Source: Paragordius varius
Lineage: Eukaryota > Nematomorpha
DNA length: 64,000 nucleotides
Assembly: GCA_964247055.1 (NCBI GenBank)
Contig: OZ176050.1
Location: 9,114,001-9,178,000, forward strand
Direction: 5' to 3'
The notes under the pieces were generated by a model, which saw only the letters and a program-made list of their open reading frames with translations, did no database searches and was not told the origin of the DNA. A program made the position numbers and the translations under genes. Of the stretch, positions 36,565-48,363 are shown piece after piece (within the stretch, counting starts at the first letter, position 1; every line of letters begins with the position of its first letter).

Positions 36565-39281
36565 CTAAACAGTGTTTTCTAGATAAAAGCGCTTCATAAA
36601 TTCAGCTAAACGCCGTGTTTCATCCATGGTTATGGAGTTAAATAAACTCACGCGTATACCTCCGACCGATCTATGGCCCTTGAGATACAACATATTTTCT
36701 TCATTTTTTGCACGTTCCAAAAATTCAGGTTCCAAAGCACCCGGATTAACATTAAAAGGTATGTTAATTCGACTTCGGCAAATATGTGCTGCCCCATTTT
36801 CATTTGTTGCCGTATTTCGCATGATTTTATTGTTTAAGTCAGTATGGAAAAGGGTATAAAATCCATTGGAAGAATCAATTACATCGTATATCATTCGCGA
36901 TTTTTGATGAGACAAACGTTCCCAATAAGCCAGCGATGGTAAAACTGCCTTTGATTCGTCAAGATTCGGACCAATATTATGTGATAATCTTAATAGGGGC
37001 AAAATCAAAAATATTACAATTTAAAAAATAATAATTGTTTAATATTTAAATCGTAAAAATATTGCGTGGTATATTTTAAACATTGAGCTATTATAACATA
37101 ATTATTAAAAATGAATGACTTACCCATTACTTAATTCATGTCCATTATTTAAATCGCATGATTCCGTTTCGAAAGGATGATCCTTTATCCATTGGAGAGT
37201 AACGTCAAGAGCATATATGCTATAAACAGGTGGTGTATTAGGCAATGAATCAGCTTTTGCAACTGTTTTATAGTTCAATACAGAGGGTATGGGACAAACA
37301 GTTTGCGAACCTAGATTCAACAATAAATCTTTTTTGATAAGTACGACAGTGATTCCAGCAATTCCAATGTTTTTCTGAGCACCTTTAAAAAACAAAAATT
37401 GTTTTCGCATAATTATTATTCATATAGTTTATCTCAATAATTTTTTGAATTTGTTTTAATTTGGTAAACTGGACAAAAAATATATGAAAATAAGTGAAAT
37501 ACTCGCATAAATTAAATCGAAACGAGACACATCTATGGCTTTCGTACAAAAATTGGATGACATATCGCATATTATTCTGGGTTCATATTTTTCACCGTTT
37601 GTTTGATAATGAATGTCGTTTTTATTGTTCCCCTTTGTCTTATATATACGTTGTATCATGTCCAAAAAATTTTCTTCATCTTTTTGATCATCGTGGGTAG
37701 GCCCATCATTTATTTCAATGCCATCAATCGTTTCATTGGAGCAATAATAAAAATAGGATGCATGGGGATTAACGCGCTGTAATAAATACTGTTCAAGGCA
37801 TGTATTGTAACTTTTTTCACCATCCCCATTAACAAACGCATTTCTAACATCCTTTTCATATATTAAATTAACATTGGTGCCTAAAATGTTTTGTGCTTCT
37901 TTGGCAGCTTTTGCAGACCATTGACCTGTGATGAAATAATCCGGAGAGGTATCAACATAATTTTCGTCATGATTAGAGGCGGCGTCACCATGTCCATTTA
38001 AGGATGCTTCTCGATAGCTGGCTATATTTAGTGGTATAGCTGCGAATTGACCTAACAACCAAAAACAAAATATTTACGATTTAAAATTAAAACTTCTCTA
38101 ATTTAAATATATGATCTATGGGGTGTATTTTAAGGTAGGGATTATGGGACTATTTTCACAGCTAAACATTAAGTATATTAAAATATTAGGCAGATTTTTA
38201 CTTTATTGTAATTTCTACGGACGAAAATTAAAGGTGCTAAAAGATAACACACAACTGTTTTAAAGGTTAGACTTACGTTATTAAATATGGTTTACAAGTT
38301 TAATGAATAATGTTTAATAATAAAAACATTTATTTGGCCGCAAAGAGTTTGTGAGGATGATGTATAACAGATGCATTTTTTAAACAATTTGCTTAAAGGG
38401 CTAGAAAATGCATTTTAGTCACAAATGTTAGGTTTTATAATTAGTATAATTGCTTAGGGGAGGCCAGTTCCATGGCATGAAATTTTAACTTCATAAATGT
38501 CGAATTAAGGGTAAAATATGAAAAATTTATCATATTATTAAAATGCAATTAATCAGATCATCAAAAAAAAAACTTTGAAAAATACTGCCTTTAAACCGCC
38601 ATAAATCGATTAAATAATAATATTTTTTCTTTGTTGTTATAAATATATTAAAGATGATGAGTGGTATAAACAAAGAGGCTAATAATTTTTGGCATAATAC
38701 ACGGTAAATTATTACTTAATTATATAATGACAGTCGTCGTCAGTTTAATACCACACAAAAGTTGAGAAATAATAAAGATTGGATGCTTGAAAATGTCAAA
38801 AATATGATTTATAAATTTTATGTTTAAAATTTAGGAATGCTAAAAATTACATTTGCAAAAAATATGTAAAAAAATTAAAATAGGTTCTTTAAAAAATTTT
38901 TAATTTTTACGTTAAGTTATATAGTTTAATTATAATGTAAAACAATGTTATATATAGCAACTTAAAATAAAGTTAATAAATTTGTCCTTTCCCATAATAA
39001 AAAATCTAACAGAGTGTCATTAAATTAAAAAATCAATAAAAACCTGTGGCGCCACCTTGCATTAATAGAACTTCATGGGAATTGTTAAGCGAAAATAAAT
39101 CTTGAATGCTGGCCTTGACCCGCTTGACTATGTTAACAAAATTAGAAGATCTATGACTAAGTTCAAAAATGTTTGATCCAGTATTATCATAGTTTAAAAA
39201 TTCTTCCAACATACGTTGTTTAACAACATCCGGTAATTTAGAGGGACCGGCGGAAAAATTAATCAATCCTTTTTCATGCAT
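36565..39281 (-). CDS. PSAT1: Phosphoserine aminotransferase (PSAT)
   Basis: This PLP enzyme converts 3-phosphohydroxypyruvate and glutamate to phosphoserine, the second step of serine synthesis. There are four exons: 39281-39044, 38051-37503, 37382-37124 and 36988-36565, giving 489 aa (human 370). Landmarks are FSAGPSKLPD, ELSHRSSNF, LLMQGGATGQFAAIPLN, TGQWSAKAAKEAQ, ASYFYYCSNETIDGIE, ICDMSSNF, the PLP-lysine block ASAQKNIGIAG, CPIPSVLNYK, NTPPVYSIYAL and LKGHRSVGGIRVSLFNSI. The extra length comes from Asp/Asn/Lys-rich loops, one after FAAIPLN and one after the NETIDGIEI block. The ATG is the only Met before the conserved start. Its A is also the last base of the COA5 stop codon, so the two genes overlap by one base. 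Confidence 0.96.
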
Positions 39282-39589
39282 TATTCTCCTTTACGGCCGC
39301 GAAAACGTGTACGATTATCAAGCTAACAATAGAAATATATTTAATACACAAGATCTTCGACACTCAAAATACGCAGTTCGTAATTTATAACAAAGGTATG
39401 GGACTGAGGGATGTTGACGCTTTAAACACTCTTTAGGTGTTAGTTTGTCCTTATATAAAATCAAGATTATACAATTTTAACACAATCGGTATTTAATAAG
39501 CAATTTTTTAATTCAATTTGAATATCGTAACATGCAGGATTGACTTTATTTGTGTCAGAATAATTTTGTTCGGATTTTTCTTCTTCCAT
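39281..39589 (-). CDS. COA5: Cytochrome c oxidase assembly factor 5 (COA5)
   Basis: This is a small twin CX9C-type protein of the mitochondrial intermembrane space needed for complex IV assembly. Exons are 39589-39473, 39449-39348 and 39322-39281, with introns of 23 and 25 nt, both in phase 0. The product is 86 aa (human about 74). Landmarks match the family in order: ACYDIQIELKNCLLNTDCVK, then TPKECLKR, YKLRTAYFECRRSC and LDNRTRFRGRKGE. The Cys pairs, one before the helix and one in FEC, are in place. No open frame over 45 codons exists, so gene finders set for normal introns would miss it. Its TAA overlaps the PSAT ATG (TAATG), suggesting one transcript or operon for both. Confidence 0.92.
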
Positions 39590-40811
39590 ATGGCATTAAG
39601 AAATCAAGAAAAGGGCGGGAGCGTGAAGTAGGTAAAAATATGGTTTTATGTTGCAATTCTTATATAACTCAAGGTTTTTTCCACAATAAGGCTCATTTTA
39701 TATATCAATAGGAAAATTAATAATAAATGCATTTAACACAGTGTTTACAAAAAACCCTGTTCAATATATATTCTGAGATGAAAATGTCTCAAATTTATAA
39801 TGGCGCTTTTGATTTTGACTCTTACGTGTGAGTTAAGATGATTACAGTTTTGTATTAAGTGCTCCATATCAGAAAATAGGAAATTAGTAGCGCTAATTTA
39901 CCGTTAAGACTAAATAAAAAAGCAAAATAATATTTTTAAAATTTTTAAATTTTAGGATGTAGGCTTCAAAAGGCATATTTTTTTGTTTTTTTAAATAATC
40001 TAATTCTCTTAAAATAATCGCAGAAATTCCGAGATTTTGCGGAATAATTGAATTTTTTATAATTTTTTATTATTTTACTAGATATTATACTTTTTTTTTA
40101 AAATTTAATTGTTAACAAAATTTGTTTAAGAATACTCTATATAAGTCATGATGGCTGATTTATTAAAAACAATTTTTCTAAATAATTCGATACTGATTCC
40201 TATCGATTTAGAATTTTGATTAAATTGAATGTCTTTAAATTTATGTTGAATTAGAAATGTGACAAATTGGAACCAAACCATTAAATTATGAAGCGATAGA
40301 AACATATCTTATAATTTTCTCACATTTTCACATACCTCAAAATAGCAAAAATTATACCCCAACAAAAAATTGGTTAAACAAGGGTACGCCTAACTTAAAA
40401 ATATTTTTAGGTGTTATCAAAGTTGAGCAGATATTGAATATTTTTATCGACTAGCTGGCCCTGTCACGCTTCGCTGTGATGTCTCACCAATAATAATCTT
40501 TCTTTTGCAATAAATAGAGGTAATAAAGATAAAAAACAAAAAACATTAATAAAAGAATATGATATTATTCTTTTAAGGGTTATTGGATAGGATCAAATAC
40601 TGTTTACTCGAAATATTGACCTTATTTTGACCCTTATTTAAGTTAATATTTAACTATTTTTATTTTAATATTTTTGTTTAACGAAATAATGCTTAAAAGT
40701 TTTATTTCGAAATGGTTATAACACTGCTGGGATCAAGGGATATAAAACGTTAATTTTTGGTCCCTTTTTAAAGCAAATAATAATATTTACAAATTGCCCA
40801 GAAATATGTTG
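39590..40811. other. Spacer upstream of the COA5-PSAT pair
   Basis: This stretch is AT-rich with no gene. Near 40450-40485 lies ctggccctgtcacgcttcgc followed by tgtgatgt, a phrase also found in part near 1807 and, inverted, near 46450 (gcgacgcgtgacaggtcc). It is probably one end of a dispersed element, but I cannot set its borders. Confidence 0.35.
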
Positions 40812-41376
40812 AAAACTTGGATACAACACACTCATTTTAGTCCTTCGATTCAAATTGAGGTAGTTGGATACCCCAGGCCTGTTTAAAATCAAATACTTTA
40901 AAAAGTATGGAAGGAATCGAAACCATGGTGATATCTTATATAACATTAATAAACCGAAACATATAAAAAAATTTTATTCAAAAATACATGATATTTATTT
41001 TAAGCTAAAACCGAAAGGTAATAGTCAACGTGACATGTGTGCAATGATAAAATTGAAAAATAATACAAAATAAACCGCTTTTTCTATTTCTATCAATGTA
41101 AGATGTAATTCAAATAAAAAATTACCTTTAATTACCCTTAAAATCAAATGAAGACGATATTTTGCAAAAATTTTGTAAAATGAAAATGGCGTCGAAGTAG
41201 TTTGACATGGTACTTTTTTCAAAACAAAAGTTTTTTAATATATTTTGGCATATTTATATAATTTTTATTTGGGAAGCATAAATTTAAATTGGGACCGTTT
41301 TCTTTAGTAGTTTTATAAAAATGTTAATATTAATTTATTCTGGGTTTTTAGGTACCTTAATTTGAATCTAAGTGTT
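40812..41376. mobile_element. Element C, copy 3
   Basis: It begins aacttggatacaacacactc and ends ttgaatctaagtgtt. Inside are caggcctgtttaaaatcaaa, a ttaagctaaaaccgaaaggt block and atggcgtcgaagtagtttga, all shared with copies 1, 2 and 4. The frames at 40716-40946, 40864-41073 and 41025-41222 are repeat sequence. Confidence 0.65.
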
Positions 41377-42949
41377 AACTGAACTCGCATGGCTTCTTTA
41401 GTTTTTGAATTAGCTCCAAAACCACGCCATTTTTATATTACGTCTCAGTTTTAAACCGGTAGACCTGTACCCATAGACCTATATAGAAAAAGCGCTAAGT
41501 TAAATTCCTTGCCTTAATGGGGCAAATATTTAGAATCTTCGATAGCATCGTCTCATCATTTATTCGAAAAAATACTTCAACACTAAATAATCGTTATAGA
41601 TGGCGTATTTTTAAGGCATAAAGGCCCCAAATTAACGGCTAGTAAAAAAACGCCTGATCTTAATTTTTACCTAGTTACCGATATTTCAAGCTATGAGATC
41701 ATATGGATTCATAAATTTTCTGTAAATTAGCTCCAAAACAAAGCAATTTCTATATAGTGGCGCAGTTTTTGGCCGTTAACCTCTTACCCAGGGCTTGTAT
41801 AAAAAAAGCGTTGGACAAAATTTTTGCCTCTATATCGGGTAATATGAAATTATCATGGTTTCCATATCTTCTTATAAGTTCTTGGAAATATTGCTTCAAA
41901 ACTAAAAAATTATATGGCGGCGCATTTTTAGGGCGTAAAACTTTAGTTAGCGACTCATTATAACCCCCTATACTAAAATATTGGTTTAAGGGGTATTAAA
42001 TATTTTGCGCCCTTATTGACATAGTCTCTTAGGTTTTCTGAAATTTGCCTGCCATGCTGTATCGATTTAATGACGCAGTACGCGGGTAGTCCCCTAACCA
42101 GGGGAAAAACAAAAAACGCTCGATTATAATTTTTGCCTTAATTCGGGTAATACCTGGAATCATGATTGATTCTATATGCTCTCGTGGGATTTTCAAATTG
42201 CCTTAAAACCAAAAATCTGGCGCATTCTTCAGGGCAAGGGACTAATTAAGGGGTACTTTAATAAAACCGCTATACTTAAATTTTTGTCTCTTTACGGGTA
42301 ATATCAAGCCCTTATTGAACTCATATGGCCTGAAAATTTTTCTAAAATTTGCCTCCAAAGTCACGCTGTATCAATATGGTAGCGCAGTTGTTGGCGGGTA
42401 GCCGAATTATCTTTCATTCCTTATGTTCTTAATAGTTTTTGGAAAAATGGCTTCAAAACTTAATAGTTCAATTATAGCGCTTTTTAGGGCTAATTAACCG
42501 CTAAATTTAAATAACCGCTCAGCTTGAATTTTAGCGTTTTTACGGGTAATATTTCAGGCCCTTATTAAACTTATATCTAATAAGTTTTTTGAAAATTAAA
42601 TCCTAAACAACGCAATTTCGAATGGTGGCACAGTTTTAGGCGGGTAGTTCCCTGCCCACAGGCTGATAGGAAAAAAAGCGCTTGAATGAAATTTTTGCCT
42701 TTTCACGGAGAATACCTGGAATCATGATTGATTCCATATGCTCTCATCAGTTTTTGGAAAAATTCTCAAAACTAAAAAATCATTCTATGGTGGCGCATTT
42801 ATCAGGGCGTGAAGGGTCTAATTAACGGCTAATTGTAAAAAACCGCACGACCTAAATGTTTACCTGTTACGGGTCATATTTTAAGCACCTATTGAACTCA
42901 TATGGCCTTTTCTGATATTTAGCCACAAAGGCACGCTATTTCGATATGA
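41377..42949 (+). repeat. Decayed tandem array, about 310-bp period
   Basis: The phrase ttattgaactcatatggcc or close variants recurs near 41382, 41693, 42012, 42311, 42562 and 42888, giving spacings of about 311, 319, 299, 251 and 326. Each unit also carries a 'tttttgcct.tt.acgggtaat' phrase, a 'ggtggcgcat..tt.agggcgta' phrase and a 'gcgggtag.tccctacccag' phrase. These last motifs are shared with array D, so the two arrays are related. The units differ widely, so the array is old. Confidence 0.7.
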
Positions 42950-43440
42950 CGGGGTAGTGCTGGTATCTCCTTACCCAGCAGCCAATATAAAAAAACGCGC
43001 GACTAAAAATTTTGCTTTTTAACAGGGAATACTCATCGAATTTTTACGGTCTACCTTGGGTGAAAAATAGATTCAAAAAATTATTATGGATATAGTTTTT
43101 TTGAAAAAATATCATTATATGGGGGGAGCGGGTAAAAGAGGGCCTAAATTAAAAAAACGAGCCGACTATGTTCGGCGCAATCCCAAATACGTAAAAATTA
43201 TATTTGAAATCGAACGGTCCAACACGTTTTCCGGATCTCAAAGAAACGATTTTTGTTTTAAATAAACACATTTTTTACACGAGGTGGGCCCGAACTGAGG
43301 GCATAATTTAAAAAAGGGTAGAGGTATTGTCGGAGCATTCATTAATCATTATATTTTTTTCGACATTTGGATTTAAATGAGTCTACCGGTTTTCCGGAAA
43401 CAGATCACAAACTAGCATTTACCCTTTTTACAAAATAGAT
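42950..43440 (+). repeat. Single diverged unit of array D
   Basis: It shares with the 12.5-14.2 kb array ctccttacccagcagc, tttttaacagggaatac, gactatgttcggcgcaatc, ggtgggcccgaactg, attgtcggagcattcatt and gagtctaccggttttccgga. It sits directly after the 310-bp array, linking the two repeat types in one locus. Confidence 0.8.
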
Positions 43441-44544
43441 ATTTCCATTTTGCGTTTATTTTAAGACCTAGATCATTTTATGAGAGCAAAAATTTGGACT
43501 TTCGAAACCCACATCTAAAAAAAATTAAAAAATATTATTTTGCTTTTTACATGTAGTTTATGATATATTTTAGTGATATTTTATTGGAAAAAGCATTTAG
43601 CTTTTACAAAAAAATTTTTTCAAAAAAATATGCGACTATTTTGCCATTTTCTGATATGGAGCACTTATAACAAAGGTGTTAATAGCTTTCTTAACACTTC
43701 ATCACCTTTGGGGTAGATATCCCAGAGCGAATTGAATTTAAAATATCGTAAAAAATATTTAAGGTCTTAACCCAAATTTAATAATATGTGTTCTTTTTAT
43801 CCTTTGAGGCGCATGATAAAAATAGTTTTTTTAAAAATGCAAAATTGTTAAAACTCATCTCAAACTTTATCTTTAAATTTTTTAAATCGCTAATTCAATG
43901 GGCAATAAATGCATACTATGGTTTAAAAATGTAAATAAATAACTAAGCTTTCAGGTATTTTACCAGCAGAAATTTGATATTTATTGATTTTAAAGTCAGC
44001 TGTTTGGTTTGATCGTGTTTTGGGGATGTCTAAATTTAAACTCTAGAAGTTACAAAACTATAAAAAAAATAAAAGTTTTTTATCAAATACAGGCGAACAA
44101 TGTTTGATAATTAAATTTTAACAAAAATACTTTCAAAATAGATGTTTATTCATTAAACTTTGGAAAAACTAACCCATTATGTCATTGGAATCAAAAAAGT
44201 GAAAAAGTTATAAAGTATATCACTCGTAAGCGACAAAACAAGGATATAATCTTGAACATTTTCCTATCAGAATACATATATTTAATCAAGATATTAAAAC
44301 CGCGATTTAATGATACGCCAAAAGAATTATAATGCTACATTATACCAAATAAAACTTATATAAAGTCGGTGAGCTAAATGTTTAGCGTCATATTGTGGAG
44401 TAATAATGTTGTATAATTTGATAAAACGATTTTTATACCGTTTTCATCATGCCTCAAAATGCCATACATGCCAAAGCCAATATTAAAATGTAACAACAAA
44501 GGATGCTTTTTTAAGAATCGATCCTAATATAGTAATTATTAACC
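43441..44544. repeat. Dispersed repeat family E, relic
   Basis: It resembles 58020-58700 and part of 1380-1830. Shared pieces are ttttctgatatggagca, aagcatttagc.ttacaaaa, cccacatctaaaa and a phrase with ataccgttttcatcatgcct near 44432. No gene is present. Confidence 0.5.
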
Positions 44545-45080
44545 TTAGTTTCAAATTGCGGTATCTACTGACCACTAACTTTATTTAAATTAATATTTTT
44601 AAAAAAGCTAATGAAAGAAAGGGCATAAAATTATGCTTCTCTCCTAATAGAAATAAGCCAATTAAAATTTAGTTTTTAAAAAATTCCATATCAAACTATG
44701 TCGACTTTTTTATTTGATAACATTTTGCAAAATATCGTGTTTGCTAATTCTGCCCCTCCTAAAATTAAAGTAATCTATTATTTAAACACATCTAACATTG
44801 ATATAAAGAGAAAAGTAATACATTTTGCATTATTTTTATATTTGGGTAATGCACACATGTCATGTTGACTAAATTTTTATGAGATTCATCCATAAAATAA
44901 GTAATATCAAATTTTTAGATTATTTTTTAATATTTCGGTACATCATTGTTCTTTAAGTGCAAACTTCTGCATGGTTTCAATTTACTCCTATTTTTACCAA
45001 TATTTCACACAGGCCTAGGGTCTCCAATGACCCCTTAAATCGGAGGACTGAAATGAATGTGTTGCACTCAAGTGTTAAAA
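44545..45080. mobile_element. Element C, copy 4
   Basis: It contains tttcaaattgcggtatctac, the gcacacatgtcatgttgact block and the end caggcctagggtctcc followed by gtgttgcactcaagtgtt. It is more decayed than copies 1-3. Confidence 0.55.
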
Positions 45081-45627
45081 TTTCTACCGCGCCTTAAGTC
45101 TTATTCGACATTTTAAGAAAACCAGCCGATAGTTGATTTTAAAATCAGACTTTCAGAGCCCACATCTATATCTATATATTATTAATGAAAATGTTGGTTT
45201 ATTTTCCTTAAATCCGTGTGGGCCCTAAGTGAAAGTTTTGATTCATATAAGTGCCAATAATAGGGTCAATTAAGTTTCTTAAATTTATCTTCTCCGCCTA
45301 AATATATAACTTTGCATTTTACAGGAGTAGGTCCTTTTAAATTGAATGGATTAGAATAAAAGTGTCGAGAGTGACTAAACCATTTAAGCCACTCAGTTTA
45401 TAGCCGCACTCTTGTGCGGCGTTTTGAATTAACTTTAAGATAATTTTACGGATATATGGGCTGAAGGATTTTATATTAGGTTTGAGGCAGTGCAAATTAT
45501 TAGCTCAGTTAAGCCCTGCCCGTATAAGAAAATATTATCTTAGAATTTTTCCGGAAAGACCTATTCGAATTAAAAGTGGAAATTTTATATTTATTTTTAA
45601 ATGCGTTTGACAATCCTATCCTCCCGA
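45081..45627. other. Repeat remnants with a G/C hairpin
   Basis: No gene is visible. A perfect inverted repeat gccgcac-tctt-gtgcggc lies near 45403-45420. Surrounding phrases (ttttacaggagtaggtcc, gttaagccctgcccgtataa) look like further decay products of the tandem-array family. Confidence 0.4.
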
Positions 45628-45860
45628 CAGAGGCGCAGCTTGCATTTCTGGCGCCTGGTGCATGAATCCGTGATAAGGCCCCTTCCCCTTGCTTTAACCG
45701 CTTTTAAATAATAATCAATTTAAACCGTCATATATGGGTGATTTTTTATGTATTATTTAAAATAATAACTGTTAAATATTTTTTTAAAATAAAAATATTA
45801 TATATTATCCAGCGCCCCTTCAATTATGGCACCCGGTGCATCTCCCTCCTAGCACCTCTG
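45628..45860. mobile_element. hAT-superfamily MITE, 233 bp, perfect 8-bp target duplication
   Basis: The element starts cagaggcgcagcttgc and its other end complements to cagaggtgctaggag. It is flanked on both sides by cctcccga (45620-45627 and 45861-45868), an exact 8-bp target-site duplication as made by hAT transposases. It has no coding capacity. The frame at 45738-45929 crosses it by chance. Confidence 0.88.
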
Positions 45861-45868
45861 CCTCCCGA

Positions 45869-48066
45869 TATTAGGTTTTTTAAACAAATATGGGTAGCAG
45901 TTTTTTGGAAAACGTATACACTTATTTGAATTGCATGATGGCAGCCTTTTATTTAATTATCTAAAATTTCAAAAAAATATCTGTAACATTTGAAAAATTT
46001 AGTAAAGACATAGTATATGAATTCGTTAATGGTCCTGATTATTATGAAAGTGGATATTATTGATGAGCTTTTTATAATTATATCAAGAACTCCACGGTGT
46101 TATAATACGCGTGAATTAAAATTATCTTTTTAAATTTCTGGGATTCGCATAGCCTTATTATTACCTTTGTAAATAGGATTATGGTTGATTCACTTTTTAT
46201 ACCGATTGGATTAATGTCAAATAAATTAAAACATTTGACCTATTTTTTCATAAATATTTCTAAATAATTCAAGATAAGTTGAATAAAAGTAACCTGGATA
46301 GGGGGTGGTTATGAGTCTCAACTCAAAAGAAACGCTTAAATATATTTATATAAATTTAGGCGGAAAACGCCATCTTTATAGTAAATTTTATAAATCATTT
46401 TACCCCCCTTAGTTTATTAAAAATGTTTGATAGGCCGATTTTAACTAGCGACGCGTGACAGGTCCAGCAAGTATGAAATTATATATATATATATATATAT
46501 ATTATGGTGCCATTTAACATACTTTCAAATTTATTTTATTTTAAAAAATTCTTTTGATACCATATCAGGTCCCAAACCAGAAGCAGCATGAGAATTTCGA
46601 TACATATATGTCATCAGATTATATTTAATTTATCAGTGTATTTTATTAGACTCCTGATTTTGTGTGGATATCTAAAATTTATTGTTACAGTTTAACTTCA
46701 AACTTAAACAGCTGATCTAAAAAGTAATAACTATCAAAATTAGCTGTCAAATTATAATCACATGCATTAATTACTTTCATTATAATATTTTCAAATTTTT
46801 TTAGCGCTTCAGAATCAAAAAATATTTATCGATATAAAGTTTGAAATGAGTATTTTTTAATCTTTTTGTATATTGAAAAGGCCACAAATATATAAATTGG
46901 ACATTGTATCATATTTTTGTATTTCGCTCTAGGGTAGAACTGTACTGCTACAAGGTACGCCGCTGAAAATATTAAACAGTTTGCAGTTATTCGATATTTT
47001 TAATGGATTATTGAACTAGCTTTGGCTTAAGAAGTTCGGCAAAAAGTGAAAAATTAAATGGATAAATTAGATGTAAAACCATATTTTTTGATAAAAAAAT
47101 AATTATTTTGGCTCCTATATTTTCAAAGAAAACTATGTAGAATCCATAGTTTGGTGTCAAAATAAAAGTTTTAGTGATAAATATAAACTCATTTAATTCT
47201 GCTATTAAATGTTTTACAAGATCGCCTAAATAAATCTACATAGTTATTTACAAAAGAGTGATCGATGGCCCAATTTTGAATATGTCGAAAATTAATGGTT
47301 CATAATATAAGGTTTATATAAATAAAAACAGATACAAATGTATATTATCCTAATATAATAATATTTCCTCATTGTGATGTGGGCGGGATGACCTTTGCTA
47401 AACTAACGAGGTCAGTTTTACCTGTTCACATCTACTCAACTGCATATGGAAAGTAAATTCGATCAACTTATGCATCATATATCTGAATTAGTAAGCTTCG
47501 ATATTAAAGTCTAATTGTCATTAATAGTTACTTAATTAACATTAGGAAACCAATATTTACCCCAAACAATATATATATCATTATTTTATATCCAAATGGT
47601 AAAACATATGCAAATATAATCACTTTTTATACCCATGTCTGACAAAAGATAGGCTAAAGGTGAAAATAAAGTATACCATTTACAGTCAAATTCACTCTCG
47701 AATAATTTAAATTTACCTTAAAAAAATTGTGTTTTTCTACATTCAAAATTACCTTTATTTTTTAATATTATTAAAATGAAAAAATCTGTTATAAATTAAT
47801 ATAATGCTGAAAAAATAATAAACTATGTCTTAAAAATATGTTTCATATTAATGATGAGTTATATTAGCTCAAAAACACAATTGATTTTTAGGGTAAATTT
47901 AAATTGTAAATGGTATATATCATCAATAGTGTGCTATTTCATAATAGACAACAGCAAACAGCTGTTATCTAAATTGGCCAGTTGAATATTTTTTTTGGTA
48001 ACATAACCCGCTATTATTTTAGTAGATACAAACCCAGCAATTATATATATATATATAAACGGTTTA
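45869..48066. other. AT-rich spacer with one MITE
   Basis: Apart from the inverted-repeat element at 47672-47918 and a TA run near 46479-46501, I see no gene. A short coding-like piece near 46566-46624 (after a cag) could not be extended. Confidence 0.35.
47672..47918. mobile_element. TIR MITE, about 245 bp
   Basis: The left end tataccatttacagtcaaat and the right end aattgtaaatggtata are mirror images. The match extends inward through aatttaaatttacc and ttgtgttttt. TATA sequence flanks both ends, suggesting a TA-target (Tc1/mariner-like) family. No coding capacity. Confidence 0.7.
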
Positions 48067-48325
48067 ATGTTTTATTTTATATACCAAAAAGTTTTAAATG
48101 TTTTTAAAATTTTGTATTATAAACCGGCTCCATCTTTAGTATTTCACAAACCTATGTGCTACTTAAACAAGTGAAAATGTAAATTATCTACTAAATAACT
48201 GCAAAATTAAAAGAGAAGTTATAATGTAATGTATCAATTATCTTTACCATGTTATATAATAATTTTAAAATAGGAAAGACATTTATGTATGGAAAAAAGG
48301 TCCACCCTACATGTACGGAGAATAA
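48067..48325 (+). CDS. Possible small two-exon gene, unidentified
   Basis: ATG 48067 opens a frame to a GT at 48171, and it resumes at 48274 in frame, giving 51 aa. Exons are 48067-48170 and 48274-48325, ending TAA. The second half is unusual for AT-rich noise: KPAPSLVFHKPMCYLN, then DIYVWKKGPPYMYGE. The first half is hydrophobic. I recognise no family. It ends 38 bp from the stop of the PHF10-like gene on the other strand. It could equally be the last two exons of a longer gene or chance. Confidence 0.28.
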
Positions 48326-48363
48326 ATTAAAATAATATAATATTCTTTATTAAATTTAAACAA

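Noticed and set aside
40716-41222. Three frames of 65-76 codons
   Set aside because: They are inside element C, whose other copies do not keep the frames open.
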